NCBI GenBank assembly: GCA_030917985.1 | Contig: JAUPTR010000130.1 | Span: forward strand, 1-6,807 | Direction of reading: 5' to 3' | Origin: Pseudomonadota bacterium | GTDB lineage: Bacteria > Pseudomonadota > Gammaproteobacteria > Burkholderiales > SCOH01 | DNA: 6,807 bases | Part shown: positions 1-5,716 of the stretch, one piece after another | How positions within the stretch are numbered: the stretch's first letter is position 1 | Layout of the letters: every line of letters starts with the position of its first letter | Position numbers and translations under genes: made by a program | The notes under the pieces: model-generated | What the model was told of the DNA's origin: nothing | What the model saw: the letters and a program-made list of their open reading frames with translations, nothing else | Database searches by the model: none

Positions 1-171
1 TTGGGTTTGCTGGCTGAACGCTTCGACCTGCAGGACACAGTGGCAACCCGCCAGTTCCTTTACTGCGGCGCCGCGTCCGGCAAGGATCGGCGTCAGGCCC
101 AGTTTCACCGCCTGTTGTGCGATCAGCTTGCCGGTATAGCCGTTGGCGCCGTAGATCATCCAGTTTTTCAT
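1..171 (-). CDS. Saccharopine dehydrogenase-like NAD(P)-binding oxidoreductase, N-terminal 57 residues (cut by window edge)
   Basis: Only the amino end is present; the gene continues past the left edge. Translation from the ATG at 171 begins MKNWMIYGANGYTGKLIAQQ and continues ...LGLTPILAGRG. This is the opening beta-alpha-beta of a Rossmann fold: the glycine-rich GANGYTG (residues 8-14) binds dinucleotide, and the AGR after strand 2 (31-33) is typical of the saccharopine dehydrogenase / trans-acting enoyl reductase-like family (COG3268 type). The start is supported by a good Shine-Dalgarno GAGGAG six to seven bases upstream and a TATAAT box placed for a leader of about 20 nt. The substrate cannot be told from this piece, and members of the family do many things besides lysine metabolism. 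It lies downstream of, and co-directional with, the FabG-like reductase gene, separated by about 230 bp that hold a repeat element and this gene's own promoter. Family assignment is fairly secure; the specific function is unknown. Confidence 0.8.
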   Translation of the reverse strand, partial: MKNWMIYGANGYTGKLIAQQAVKLGLTPILAGRGAAVKELAGCHCVLQVEAFSQQTQ

Positions 172-199
172 TGTGGTCTCCTCGTTCTGGCAAGGCTGG

Positions 200-205
200 A
201 TTATA
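200..205 (-). promoter_or_regulatory. Candidate -10 box (TATAAT) for the oxidoreductase at 171
   Basis: Read on the minus strand, a perfect sigma-70 -10 hexamer TATAAT lies about 29 bases upstream of the ATG at 171. This predicts a leader of roughly 20 nt that contains the GAGGAG ribosome binding site. The -35 region at 17-bp spacing (TGGCCC) matches the consensus poorly, so the promoter may be weak or activator-dependent. The box lies outside the repeat element at 266-384. Confidence 0.5.
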
Positions 206-265
206 AGGGGAAGCAGTTGGCGGGCCATTATCTGTGGCCAATCACAGAAGCAAGCGAGGGGCAAT

Positions 266-384
266 CCCACTGCCACGAAAATATGCTCGTAGCTCGGACT
301 TCAGTCCGACGCAGTCGCTTGCGTTCGGCACCGCGCCGGACTGAAGTCCGAGCTACAAAAACTGCTTGTATTCGCGGCAGTGGG
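266..384. mobile_element. 119-bp MITE-like / REP-like palindromic element
   Basis: The ends are inverted repeats, CCCACTGCCACGAA (266-279) and TTCGCGGCAGTGGG (371-384), complementary except for one base. The element is flanked on both sides by the direct repeat GGCAAT (260-265 and 385-390), as expected for a 6-bp target-site duplication. Inside it is a second, perfect 20-bp inverted repeat (289-308 against 337-356) around a 28-base loop. Each inner arm is itself nearly self-complementary (CGGACTTCAGTCCG). No open frame of note lies inside, so it would be non-autonomous. It sits between the stop of the FabG-like gene and the promoter of the next gene, a typical neutral landing place. A REP-type doublet is the alternative reading, since both flanks also read as small GGGG-CAAT-CCC stems. 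The structure is certain; the mobile-element interpretation is inferred. Confidence 0.6.
289..356. repeat. Perfect 20-bp inverted repeat (hairpin core)
   Basis: The arms at 289-308 and 337-356 are exact reverse complements, beginning GTAGCTCGGACTTCAGTCCG on the left. After one mismatch, three further pairs (310-312 with 333-335) extend the stem. Transcripts of the minus-strand reductase gene that read past its stop would fold into a strong hairpin here. No run of T follows on either strand, so it is not a canonical intrinsic terminator. It could still stabilise mRNA 3' ends, as REP hairpins do. Confidence 0.85.
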
Positions 385-404
385 GGCAATCCCCGTGCGT
401 GGGT

Positions 405-1706
405 TTAGCGGCCGATCTGGTTCAGGCCGCAAACGCGGATGGTTTCGCCGCTGACGCCGCCGGCTTCAGGGCGGGCAAGGAAGGTGACCAGTTCAGCCAC
501 ATCTTGCGGCAACCCGCCTTGTGCCAGTGCGTTAAAGCGGCGAGCCACCTCGCGGATCATGAACGGAATGGCCGCCGTCATCGGCGTTTCGATAAAGCCG
601 GGCGCCACTGCGTTGACGGTGATGCGGCGGTTCTGCATGGCCGGCGCCAGCGCGTGGGTCAGGCCGATCAACGCCGATTTGGCCAGGGCATAATTGCTCT
701 GCCCGGCGTTGCCGGCAATACCGGAAATCGACGAGAGGAAAATGATCCGGCCTTCGTCGTTGAGACCATTCTGCGCCAGCGTTTCCGCCAGGTGGTAGGG
801 CGCATGCAGATTGACGTCCAGCGCGCTTTGCCAGTAGTCGGGCGGCATGTTCTTGAAACGTTTGTCGCGGGTGATGCCCGCATTGTTGACCAGCACATCC
901 AGCCCGCTGCCCAGCTTTGCCGCCGCATCACGGATGAGCTGTGGCGCATCGGCAGAGGTGATGTCCAGCGCCAGGGCCTGCCCGTTGAGTGCGCTCATTG
1001 CGCTCTCCAGCGCCGGATTGCCCGGGCGGTCGATGCCGATCACTTTTGCACCTTCGGCGGCAAACTGGGTGGCAATCGCCAGGCCGATGCCCTGTGCCGC
1101 ACCGGTGATGGCTACCACCTTGTCGTGCAGCGCGGTGGGTTTCAGCCCGATGTGGCGGCGCGGCAGGCTGACGGCAATGCTCTGGCCGGTGATAAATGCC
1201 GAGCGTTTTGACAGCAGGAATGCCAGCCAGGGCAGGGCCGCTTCTTCTCCGCGGGCAACAACCTGTAACTGATTGACGGTGACGCCCTTGCTGCCGAGTT
1301 CCTTCGCCAGGCTTTTGCAGAAGCCCGTCAGTGCTTCGGCAATGGCCGCACGTTGCCAGTCAACACCGCTGGTGGTGTGGCTGAGCAGCACGATGCGATC
1401 ATTGGCCTTGAGTTGTGTAATACGTGGCTGCAGCATCGCCAGCAATTCATCAAGCGCATGCAGATCGGTCCAGCCGGTGGCATCAACAACAATACCTTGC
1501 CGCTCAGCCTCGGCAGCGGAGCGGATGCCCGGCAAGGCCAGGTCGATGAAGCTGCCCTGGCCAAGGTAGGTGTAATGTACATCCTGCAGCTCGTCATCAC
1601 GCCAGGCGCCGCTGGCGCGTTGCAGTAACGGTGCTTCCGGAATGGGCGCGCCAAGGGCGCGCATGATTTTCAGCCAGGCGGGATTGTTATTGTTGGCAGC
1701 GGGCAT
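405..1706 (-). CDS. fabG: Two-domain 3-oxoacyl-ACP/CoA reductase, FabG4 (high-molecular-weight FabG) type
   Basis: This protein should reduce 3-oxoacyl thioesters to 3-hydroxyacyl thioesters. At 433 residues it is much longer than ordinary FabG (about 245) and matches the HMwFabG/FabG4 architecture. Residues 1-190 form a degenerate, flavodoxin/Rossmann-like domain without the glycine motif or catalytic Tyr-Lys. Residues 195-433 form a complete classical short-chain dehydrogenase: TGAAQGIG at 201-208, NNAG at 274-277, and the tetrad N299, S326, Y339 and K343 (SNYALAK). PGFIETPM follows the active site. Asp226 at the end of strand 2 (GIDRP) suggests NAD(H) rather than NADP(H), as known for mycobacterial FabG4, which prefers CoA substrates. 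The chosen ATG has only a weak AGGT Shine-Dalgarno, but the N-terminus lines up with family members (WLKIMRALGAPIPE). Unlike many relatives it has no thiolase or MaoC hydratase gene immediately beside it, so its pathway (fatty acid, hydroxyalkanoate or degradation) is open. Confidence 0.93.
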   Translation of the reverse strand: MPAANNNNPAWLKIMRALGAPIPEAPLLQRASGAWRDDELQDVHYTYLGQGSFIDLALPGIRSAAEAERQGIVVDATGWTDLHALDELLAMLQPRITQLKANDRIVLLSHTTSGVDWQRAAIAEALTGFCKSLAKELGSKGVTVNQLQVVARGEEAALPWLAFLLSKRSAFITGQSIAVSLPRRHIGLKPTALHDKVVAITGAAQGIGLAIATQFAAEGAKVIGIDRPGNPALESAMSALNGQALALDITSADAPQLIRDAAAKLGSGLDVLVNNAGITRDKRFKNMPPDYWQSALDVNLHAPYHLAETLAQNGLNDEGRIIFLSSISGIAGNAGQSNYALAKSALIGLTHALAPAMQNRRITVNAVAPGFIETPMTAAIPFMIREVARRFNALAQGGLPQDVAELVTFLARPEAGGVSGETIRVCGLNQIGR

Positions 1707-1741
1707 GCGGGTTTGACCTGAGTCTCGATTGCTTTGCAGAT

Positions 1742-1747
1742 ATTCTA
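1742..1747 (-). promoter_or_regulatory. Candidate -10 box (TAGAAT) for the FabG4-like gene
   Basis: In the 74-bp gap between srkA and the reductase gene, the minus strand carries TAGAAT, five of six bases matching the -10 consensus. It would give a leader of roughly 28 nt. The hexamer 17 bp upstream (CTGTAA) is only a partial -35. I see no terminator in the gap, so read-through from srkA is also possible and the reductase could be served by both. Confidence 0.42.
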
Positions 1748-1780
1748 GTAAAGCCCTGCGCGATTTACAGTATTGTCATG

Positions 1781-2755
1781 TCACACGCGCAGTGGCGGCT
1801 CTTGCAGTGCCGCTTGCTGCTCGCGCAGCGCCAGTATCTGATCCTGCCAGTAGCGCTGGCTGTTGAACCAGGGGAAGTTGGCCGGAAACGCCGGATCATC
1901 CCAGCGGCGCGCCAGCCAGGCGGCGTAATGCAGCATGCGCAAGGTGCGCAGCGGCTCGATCAGCCATAACTCGTGTTCGTCGAAATCGGCAAATTCGCTG
2001 TAACCATCAAGCAGGTAACCCAGCTGGGTTTGCTGTTCCAGCCGCTCGCCCGACAGCAGCATCCACAAATCCTGAATTGCCGGGCCCATGCGACTGTCGT
2101 CGAAATCGACAAAATGCGGCCCGGCATCGGTCCAGAGGATATTGCCGGGGTGGCAGTCGCCGTGCAGCCGCAGCGTGGCAAAAGCGCCCGCTTCCTGCCA
2201 GCGCTGACGAATCAGCGGCAGCAGTTGTTCGCAGAGCGTGGCATAGGGCGTATGCAGCTCGGGCGGCAGATTGCCATGCTGCAGGATGAACGCCACCGGC
2301 TCTTCGCCAAAACTGGCGATATCCAGTGTTGGCCGCGCCTGGAATGCCGTCAATGCACCCACCGAGTGAATGCGCCCCATAAAGCGCCCCAGCCATTCCA
2401 GCGTATCGGTGTTGTCCAGCTCCGGCTGGCGCCCCGGCTGTTTCGGATAAAGTGCAAAACGGAGATCCAGATGCTGGCCGAGTGTATGGCTGCCATCCAG
2501 CGGCAACGGCGCCACCACCGGAATCTCGCGTGCTGCCAACTCGCTGCTGTAGGCGTGTTCTTCCAGAATCGCCGCATCGCTCCAGCGCTGTGGCCGATAA
2601 AACTTGGCGATCAGCGGCGGGCCTTCGTCCTGGCCCACCTGATAGACGCGGTTTTCGTAACTATTGAGTGCCTGTAACCGGCCGTCGCAGCGGTGGCCGC
2701 TGGCGTCGATGGCATCGAGGATCACATCGGGGGTGAGGTTTTCGTAGGGGTGCAC
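1781..2755 (-). CDS. srkA: Stress response kinase SrkA (YihE/RdoA), Ser/Thr protein kinase
   Basis: SrkA is a cytoplasmic Ser/Thr kinase of the aminoglycoside-phosphotransferase/choline-kinase fold. In E. coli it protects against stress-induced (MazF-linked) cell death and acts in the Cpx envelope-stress response. The 324-residue product follows E. coli SrkA (328) from end to end. Landmarks are LNSYENRVYQV (30-40), IAKFYRPQRW with the ATP-site lysine K51, the catalytic loop LHGDCHPGN with D200 and N205, the metal-binding VDFDD with D217, and the tail ending LQEPPLRV. The start codon is GTG (initiator Met), three bases after the stop of the phosphofructokinase gene. There is no clear Shine-Dalgarno beyond a weak GAAG, so translation is probably coupled to the upstream gene. 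Alignment to E. coli leaves only a few N-terminal residues missing, which supports the GTG. No key residue is lost. In E. coli srkA is cotranscribed with dsbA; here its partner is a glycolytic enzyme. Confidence 0.96.
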   Translation of the reverse strand: MHPYENLTPDVILDAIDASGHRCDGRLQALNSYENRVYQVGQDEGPPLIAKFYRPQRWSDAAILEEHAYSSELAAREIPVVAPLPLDGSHTLGQHLDLRFALYPKQPGRQPELDNTDTLEWLGRFMGRIHSVGALTAFQARPTLDIASFGEEPVAFILQHGNLPPELHTPYATLCEQLLPLIRQRWQEAGAFATLRLHGDCHPGNILWTDAGPHFVDFDDSRMGPAIQDLWMLLSGERLEQQTQLGYLLDGYSEFADFDEHELWLIEPLRTLRMLHYAAWLARRWDDPAFPANFPWFNSQRYWQDQILALREQQAALQEPPLRV

Positions 2756-2758
2756 GGC

Positions 2759-4018
2759 TCAGACTTCAAAAGGTGGCAGCTTTTTTGCCACCAGGGTGTG
2801 ATTCAACTGCACATAGTGCGGCAGGCCGTTTTTGTAGGGAGGGTAATCCTCGCCTTGAATCAGTGGCGTCAGATAAGCGCGGCAGGCCGGGGTGATCGAA
2901 TAACCATCGGCACTGATAAAGTCTGCCGGCAGCGGTTTTTCCATATTGGCGATCTGTTCCAGTTCTTGCGGGCGAATCTCCCAGCGATAAGGTGCATCAC
3001 TCAGCCGGAAAATGCCCGGCATTACGCCGTTATGCCCTGCCAAAGCCAGCTCCACCGCCGCTTTGCCCAGCGCATCAGCCTGCGCCACATCGGTTGCCGA
3101 TGCAATATGGCGTGCGGCACGTTGCAGATAATCCGCCACCGCCCAATGGCACTTCAGGCCAAGCTGCGCTTGCAGCAATTGTGCCAGCACCGGCGCCACG
3201 CCCCCCAGTTGTGCATGGCCAAAGGCATCGGTCAGGCCGGTTTCCGAGAGAAATCGTCCCTCGTTATCACGCAAGCCTTCTGATACCGCAATCACGCAAT
3301 ACCCATATTGCGCCACGCAGGCCTGCACCTTTTGCAAAAAGTCTGCCTGATCAAAGCGCCGCTCCGGAAACAGCAACAGAAGCGGCCCTTGCTCCGGCGT
3401 TTCGCTCGCCAGCCCGCAGGCTGCGGTAATCCAGCCCGCATGGCGGCCCATTACTTCGAGAATGAATACCTTGGTCGATGTTTTTGCCATCGATGCCACA
3501 TCCAGGCTGGCTTCGCGGATCGAAGTGGCAACGTATTTCGCCACCGAGCCAAAACCCGGGCAGTTATCGGTGAGCGGCAAATCGTTATCGACGGTTTTCG
3601 GGATATGGATCGCCCGTAGCGGGTAGTCCATCTGGCTGGCCAGTTGCGATACCTTGAGGCAGGTATCCGCCGAATCGCCGCCACCGTTGTAGAAAAAGTA
3701 GCCGATATCGTGCGCACGAAACACTTCGATCAGCCGCTGATAGTGCGCCCGGTGCTGCTGCAGGTCTTTCAGCTTGTAGCGGCACGAGCCAAAGGCACCG
3801 CCGGGCGTGTGGCGCAGCCCGGCCAGTTTTTCTGCCGACAGCAGCGAAGTGTCGATCAGCGCCTCGTTCAGCGCACCGATGATGCCATTCTGCCCGGCCA
3901 GCACCTTGCCGATCTGCTGTCGATGCTGGTGTGCGGTCTCGATCACCGCCGCTGCCGTGACATTGATCACCGCCGTAACCCCGCCGGATTGGGCGTAAAA
4001 CGCGTTTCTCGGCAACAT
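2759..4018 (-). CDS. pfp: Pyrophosphate-type 6-phosphofructokinase (diphosphate--fructose-6-phosphate 1-phosphotransferase)
   Basis: The enzyme interconverts fructose 6-phosphate + PPi with fructose 1,6-bisphosphate + Pi in the cytosol. It is reversible and serves both glycolysis and gluconeogenesis. The 419-residue product shows the family landmarks: AQSGGVTAVIN (9-19), HTPGGAFGSCRYKL (70-83), NGGGDSADT (111-119), PKTVDND (140-146, with D144 as the catalytic base), CPGFGSVAKYVA (153-164) and EVMGRHAGW (188-196). Lys141 replaces the glycine of ATP-dependent enzymes (E. coli Gly124), which indicates PPi as phosphoryl donor. The position matching E. coli Gly104 is Ser116. Two ATGs compete. The one at 4024 abuts the Shine-Dalgarno GGGAGG with no spacing, whereas 4018 has six bases of spacing, so I chose 4018 (MLPRNAFYAQ). 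The open frame extends upstream to 4324, but that part is low-complexity and crosses the promoter and the divergent gene. It is followed at once by srkA. Confidence 0.94.
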   Translation of the reverse strand: MLPRNAFYAQSGGVTAVINVTAAAVIETAHQHRQQIGKVLAGQNGIIGALNEALIDTSLLSAEKLAGLRHTPGGAFGSCRYKLKDLQQHRAHYQRLIEVFRAHDIGYFFYNGGGDSADTCLKVSQLASQMDYPLRAIHIPKTVDNDLPLTDNCPGFGSVAKYVATSIREASLDVASMAKTSTKVFILEVMGRHAGWITAACGLASETPEQGPLLLLFPERRFDQADFLQKVQACVAQYGYCVIAVSEGLRDNEGRFLSETGLTDAFGHAQLGGVAPVLAQLLQAQLGLKCHWAVADYLQRAARHIASATDVAQADALGKAAVELALAGHNGVMPGIFRLSDAPYRWEIRPQELEQIANMEKPLPADFISADGYSITPACRAYLTPLIQGEDYPPYKNGLPHYVQLNHTLVAKKLPPFEV

Positions 4019-4024
4019 GGACAT

Positions 4025-4030
4025 CCTCCC
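4025..4030 (-). promoter_or_regulatory. Ribosome binding site GGGAGG that decides the pfp start
   Basis: On the minus strand GGGAGG is followed immediately by ATGTCCATG. The first ATG has no spacer and the second has six bases, which is the usual distance. This favours initiation at 4018 over 4024, a difference of two residues. Confidence 0.65.
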
Positions 4031-4049
4031 GAATTGGCTCCCAGCCGCG

Positions 4050-4055
4050 ATTGTA
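4050..4055 (-). promoter_or_regulatory. Candidate -10 box (TACAAT) for the pfp-srkA unit
   Basis: The minus strand reads CGGCTACAATCGCGG. TACAAT matches five of six consensus bases and would start transcription about 25 nt before the pfp ATG at 4018. No convincing -35 hexamer is seen at 16-18 bp, so this is a candidate only. Confidence 0.42.
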
Positions 4056-4117
4056 GCCGAGTCCAGGCCAGAGCGACCCTGCTGCTGCGCGCTTATTCGC
4101 ATGCATGGCTGCAGCCC

Positions 4118-4175
4118 GCTCTGGCATTGGCTCGCAGGCCGGCCTGCAGGCCGCGCTGGTATTGGTTTGCAGCCG
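4118..4175. repeat. Imperfect tandem repeat and palindromes in the divergent intergenic region
   Basis: Two copies of a roughly 23-base unit, best seen as GCTCTGGCATTGGCTCGCAG at 4118 and GCGCTGGTATTGGTTTGCAG at 4153, lie 35 bp apart and agree at most positions. Between and beside them are perfect palindromes: GCAGGCCGGCCTGC (4134-4147) and, just upstream, GGCTGCAGCC (4107-4116). The block lies between the divergent pfp and DUF1415 promoters. It may be a degenerate intergenic repeat or a binding region for a regulator. Nothing identifies a specific protein. Confidence 0.5.
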
Positions 4176-4195
4176 GGGCGGCAGATTGTGCTTGT

Positions 4196-4214
4196 GGCTG
4201 GTATCATGCCAGCC
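4196..4214 (+). promoter_or_regulatory. Extended -10 candidate inside a 19-bp palindrome, upstream of DUF1415
   Basis: GGCTGGTATCATGCCAGCC is a near-perfect dyad: GGCTGG and CCAGCC arms, with one non-pairing position near the centre. The centre contains TATCAT preceded by TG at the right distance for an extended -10 element (TGnTATCAT, 4199-4207). No good -35 is evident, which fits an extended -10 promoter. A repressor bound to the dyad would block the promoter. Transcription from here would give a leader of roughly 28 nt before the ATG at 4242. The dyad is certain; its function is inferred. Confidence 0.4.
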
Positions 4215-4241
4215 CTGTCTGTTCTTCTGCGAGCGCCTGCC

Positions 4242-4805
4242 ATGTCCCACGACGAAATCATTGAAATGACCCGGCAATGGCTGGAAAAGGCCGTGATCGG
4301 CCTGAATCTGTGTCCGTTTGCCAAATCGGTGTATGTGAAGAATCAGGTGCGTTTTGTCGTCAGCGATGCGCAGCATCTGGATGCCTTGCTGGAGCAGTTG
4401 GATGAGGAGCTGGATTTGCTGGCCGCGGCTGATCCGGAGTTGATCGATACCACCTTGCTGATATGCCCGACGCAGTGGCCGGATTTCGAGCAGTTCAACG
4501 ATTTCATCGAGATTGCCGACCGGGTGGTGGAAGAACATGAGCTGGATGGGGTGTTGCAGATTGCCAGTTTTCACCCGCAGTTCCAGTTTGCCGATACCGA
4601 GCCGGACGATATCAGCAATTTCACCAATCGCGCGCCGTTCGCCATCCTGCATTTGCTGCGCGAGGCGAGTATCGAGCGGGCGGTGGCGGCATTTCCGGAT
4701 GCGGCACATATCTATGAGCGCAATATCGAGACGCTGCAGAAGCTTGGCCTGGCCGGCTGGCAGGCGCTGGGTTTCAGCGACGCGGCGGCGGAGAAGAAGG
4801 CATGA
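4242..4805 (+). CDS. DUF1415 family protein
   Basis: This 187-residue protein belongs to the uncharacterised DUF1415 family, widespread in proteobacteria. The hallmark N-terminus is present: WLEKAVIGLNLCPFAKSVYV (13-32) followed by VRFVVSD. Further conserved stretches are TTLLICP (65-71), LQIASFHPQFQFADTEPDD (104-122), NFTNRAPFAILHLLREASI (126-144) and YERNIETLQKLG near the end. The invariant Cys in LCPFAK and the His in SFHP suggest a metal or redox site, but no activity is established. No signal peptide or membrane segment is seen. The ATG at 4242 has only a weak upstream GAG. It was chosen because family members start a few residues before this motif, and the in-frame upstream sequence is promoter-like DNA. 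The last codons overlap the start of the methyltransferase gene (ATGA), so the two are cotranscribed and probably translationally coupled. Confidence 0.9.
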   Translation: MSHDEIIEMTRQWLEKAVIGLNLCPFAKSVYVKNQVRFVVSDAQHLDALLEQLDEELDLLAAADPELIDTTLLICPTQWPDFEQFNDFIEIADRVVEEHELDGVLQIASFHPQFQFADTEPDDISNFTNRAPFAILHLLREASIERAVAAFPDAAHIYERNIETLQKLGLAGWQALGFSDAAAEKKA

Positions 4806-5623
4806 GCCAGACTCCTGAAATCAAGCCGGGACAGTCGGTCGAGCTGCTGAAAGAGCTGCACATTCTCACCCGCGACGGCAAGCTGAATCAGGATAGCCGG
4901 CGCAAGCTGAAGCAGGTGTATCACCTGTACCACTTCATCGAGCCGCTGCTGCAGGATGTGCTGGCCGCCGGCAAGGGGCTGACGCTGGCCGATCATGGAG
5001 CTGGCAAGTCATATCTCGGCTTCATTCTCTACGACCTGTTTTTCAAGGCGCTGGATCAGGGGCATATCTACGGCATCGAAACGCGTGAAGAGCTGGTGCA
5101 GAAATCGCGCGAACTGGCCGAGCGTCTGGGCTTCGAGCGCATGTCTTTCCTCAATCTGACGGTCGAGCAGTCGATCACCTCGCCAGCGCTGCCGGAGCAG
5201 ATCGATATCGTTACCGCGCTGCACGCATGCAATACCGCCACCGATGACGCGATTCGCTTCGGTCTGGCCAAGCGCGCCAAACATCTGGTGCTGGTGCCAT
5301 GCTGCCAGGCGGAAGTGGCTGCGGTGCTGCGCAAGCACAAGAACCAGTCGTTCGGCAAAACGCCGCTGTCGGAGATCTGGCGCCACCCGATCCACACACG
5401 CGAATTCGGCAGCCAGATCACCAACGTGCTGCGTTGCCTGTTGCTGGAGTCGCACGGCTACAACGTAACCGTGACCGAGCTGGTCGGTTGGGAGCATTCG
5501 ATGAAAAACGAGCTGATCGTCGCCACCCATCAGGGCACGCCGCGCAAGAATGCACAGCAGCGGCTGGAGCAGATTCTGCAGGAACTGAATCTGGACGAGA
5601 TGCGCGAGCGGTTTGTTTATTGA
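4802..5623 (+). CDS. SAM-dependent class I methyltransferase (Methyltransf_32-like)
   Basis: This 273-residue predicted methyltransferase of unknown substrate resembles the Methyltransf_32 group. A helical leader (residues 10-55, QDSRRKLKQVYHLYHFIEPL) precedes motif I, TLADHGAGKSYLGF (61-74), the SAM-binding loop. An acidic residue ends strand 2 (GIETR, E93). The loop ALHACNTATDDAI (139-151) follows, then LVLVPCCQAEV (162-172) with a conserved Cys pair, and a C-terminal stretch GWEHSMKNELI. The motif IV region lacks the N/DPPY of adenine or glutamine methyltransferases, so an RNA, small-molecule or other protein target is possible. The ATG overlaps the DUF1415 stop by four bases, and GGAG eight bases upstream inside the previous gene serves as ribosome binding site. 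It is the last gene of the operon; a hairpin terminator follows about 70 bp downstream. The family is confident, the substrate is not known. Confidence 0.88.
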   Translation: MSQTPEIKPGQSVELLKELHILTRDGKLNQDSRRKLKQVYHLYHFIEPLLQDVLAAGKGLTLADHGAGKSYLGFILYDLFFKALDQGHIYGIETREELVQKSRELAERLGFERMSFLNLTVEQSITSPALPEQIDIVTALHACNTATDDAIRFGLAKRAKHLVLVPCCQAEVAAVLRKHKNQSFGKTPLSEIWRHPIHTREFGSQITNVLRCLLLESHGYNVTVTELVGWEHSMKNELIVATHQGTPRKNAQQRLEQILQELNLDEMRERFVY

Positions 5624-5694
5624 CTATCTCGCGCTATTTGGCGTAATGGGGAGATGTTTATTCTTGCAATTGTGGTGGATTTGAATTACTACGC

Positions 5695-5716
5695 ACCTAA
5701 ATCTTGTTTAGGTTTT
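5695..5716 (+). terminator. Rho-independent terminator of the DUF1415-methyltransferase operon
   Basis: ACCTAAA (5695-5701) and TTTAGGT (5707-5713) form a 7-bp stem with a five-base loop TCTTG. The plus strand then reads TTTTCCTC. The stem is AT-rich and the T-tract short, so strength is moderate. The stop codon of the converging minus-strand gene (TTA, 5708-5710 on plus) lies inside the hairpin. On the minus strand no T-run follows, so it probably serves only the plus-strand operon. Confidence 0.6.

Noticed and set aside
289..356. Intrinsic terminator for the FabG4-like gene
   Set aside because: The hairpin is strong but neither strand has a T-run directly after it, and it lies within a bounded repeat element.
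366..1211. 281-residue plus-strand open frame
   Set aside because: It is antisense to the FabG4-like gene, whose catalytic motifs are intact. The translation is repetitive Arg/Gly/His-rich sequence typical of shadow frames in GC-rich DNA.
1973..2677. 234-residue plus-strand open frame
   Set aside because: It is antisense to srkA, which matches the E. coli protein along its whole length.
4019..4324. Upstream extension of the phosphofructokinase by 102 residues
   Set aside because: The extra part is Arg/Pro/Cys-rich, without family similarity. It crosses the likely promoter and the start of the divergent DUF1415 gene. The ribosome site and family alignment place the start at 4018.
3585..4709. 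374-residue minus-strand open frame
   Set aside because: It lies opposite the DUF1415 gene and then out of frame over the phosphofructokinase. Both of those have clear family motifs, and this frame has none.
4988..5011. Walker A (P-loop) ATPase motif in the methyltransferase
   Set aside because: ADHGAGKS fits the loose P-loop pattern by chance. It sits exactly at the SAM-binding motif I after strand 1, followed by the acidic end of strand 2, and no Walker B or ATPase context exists.
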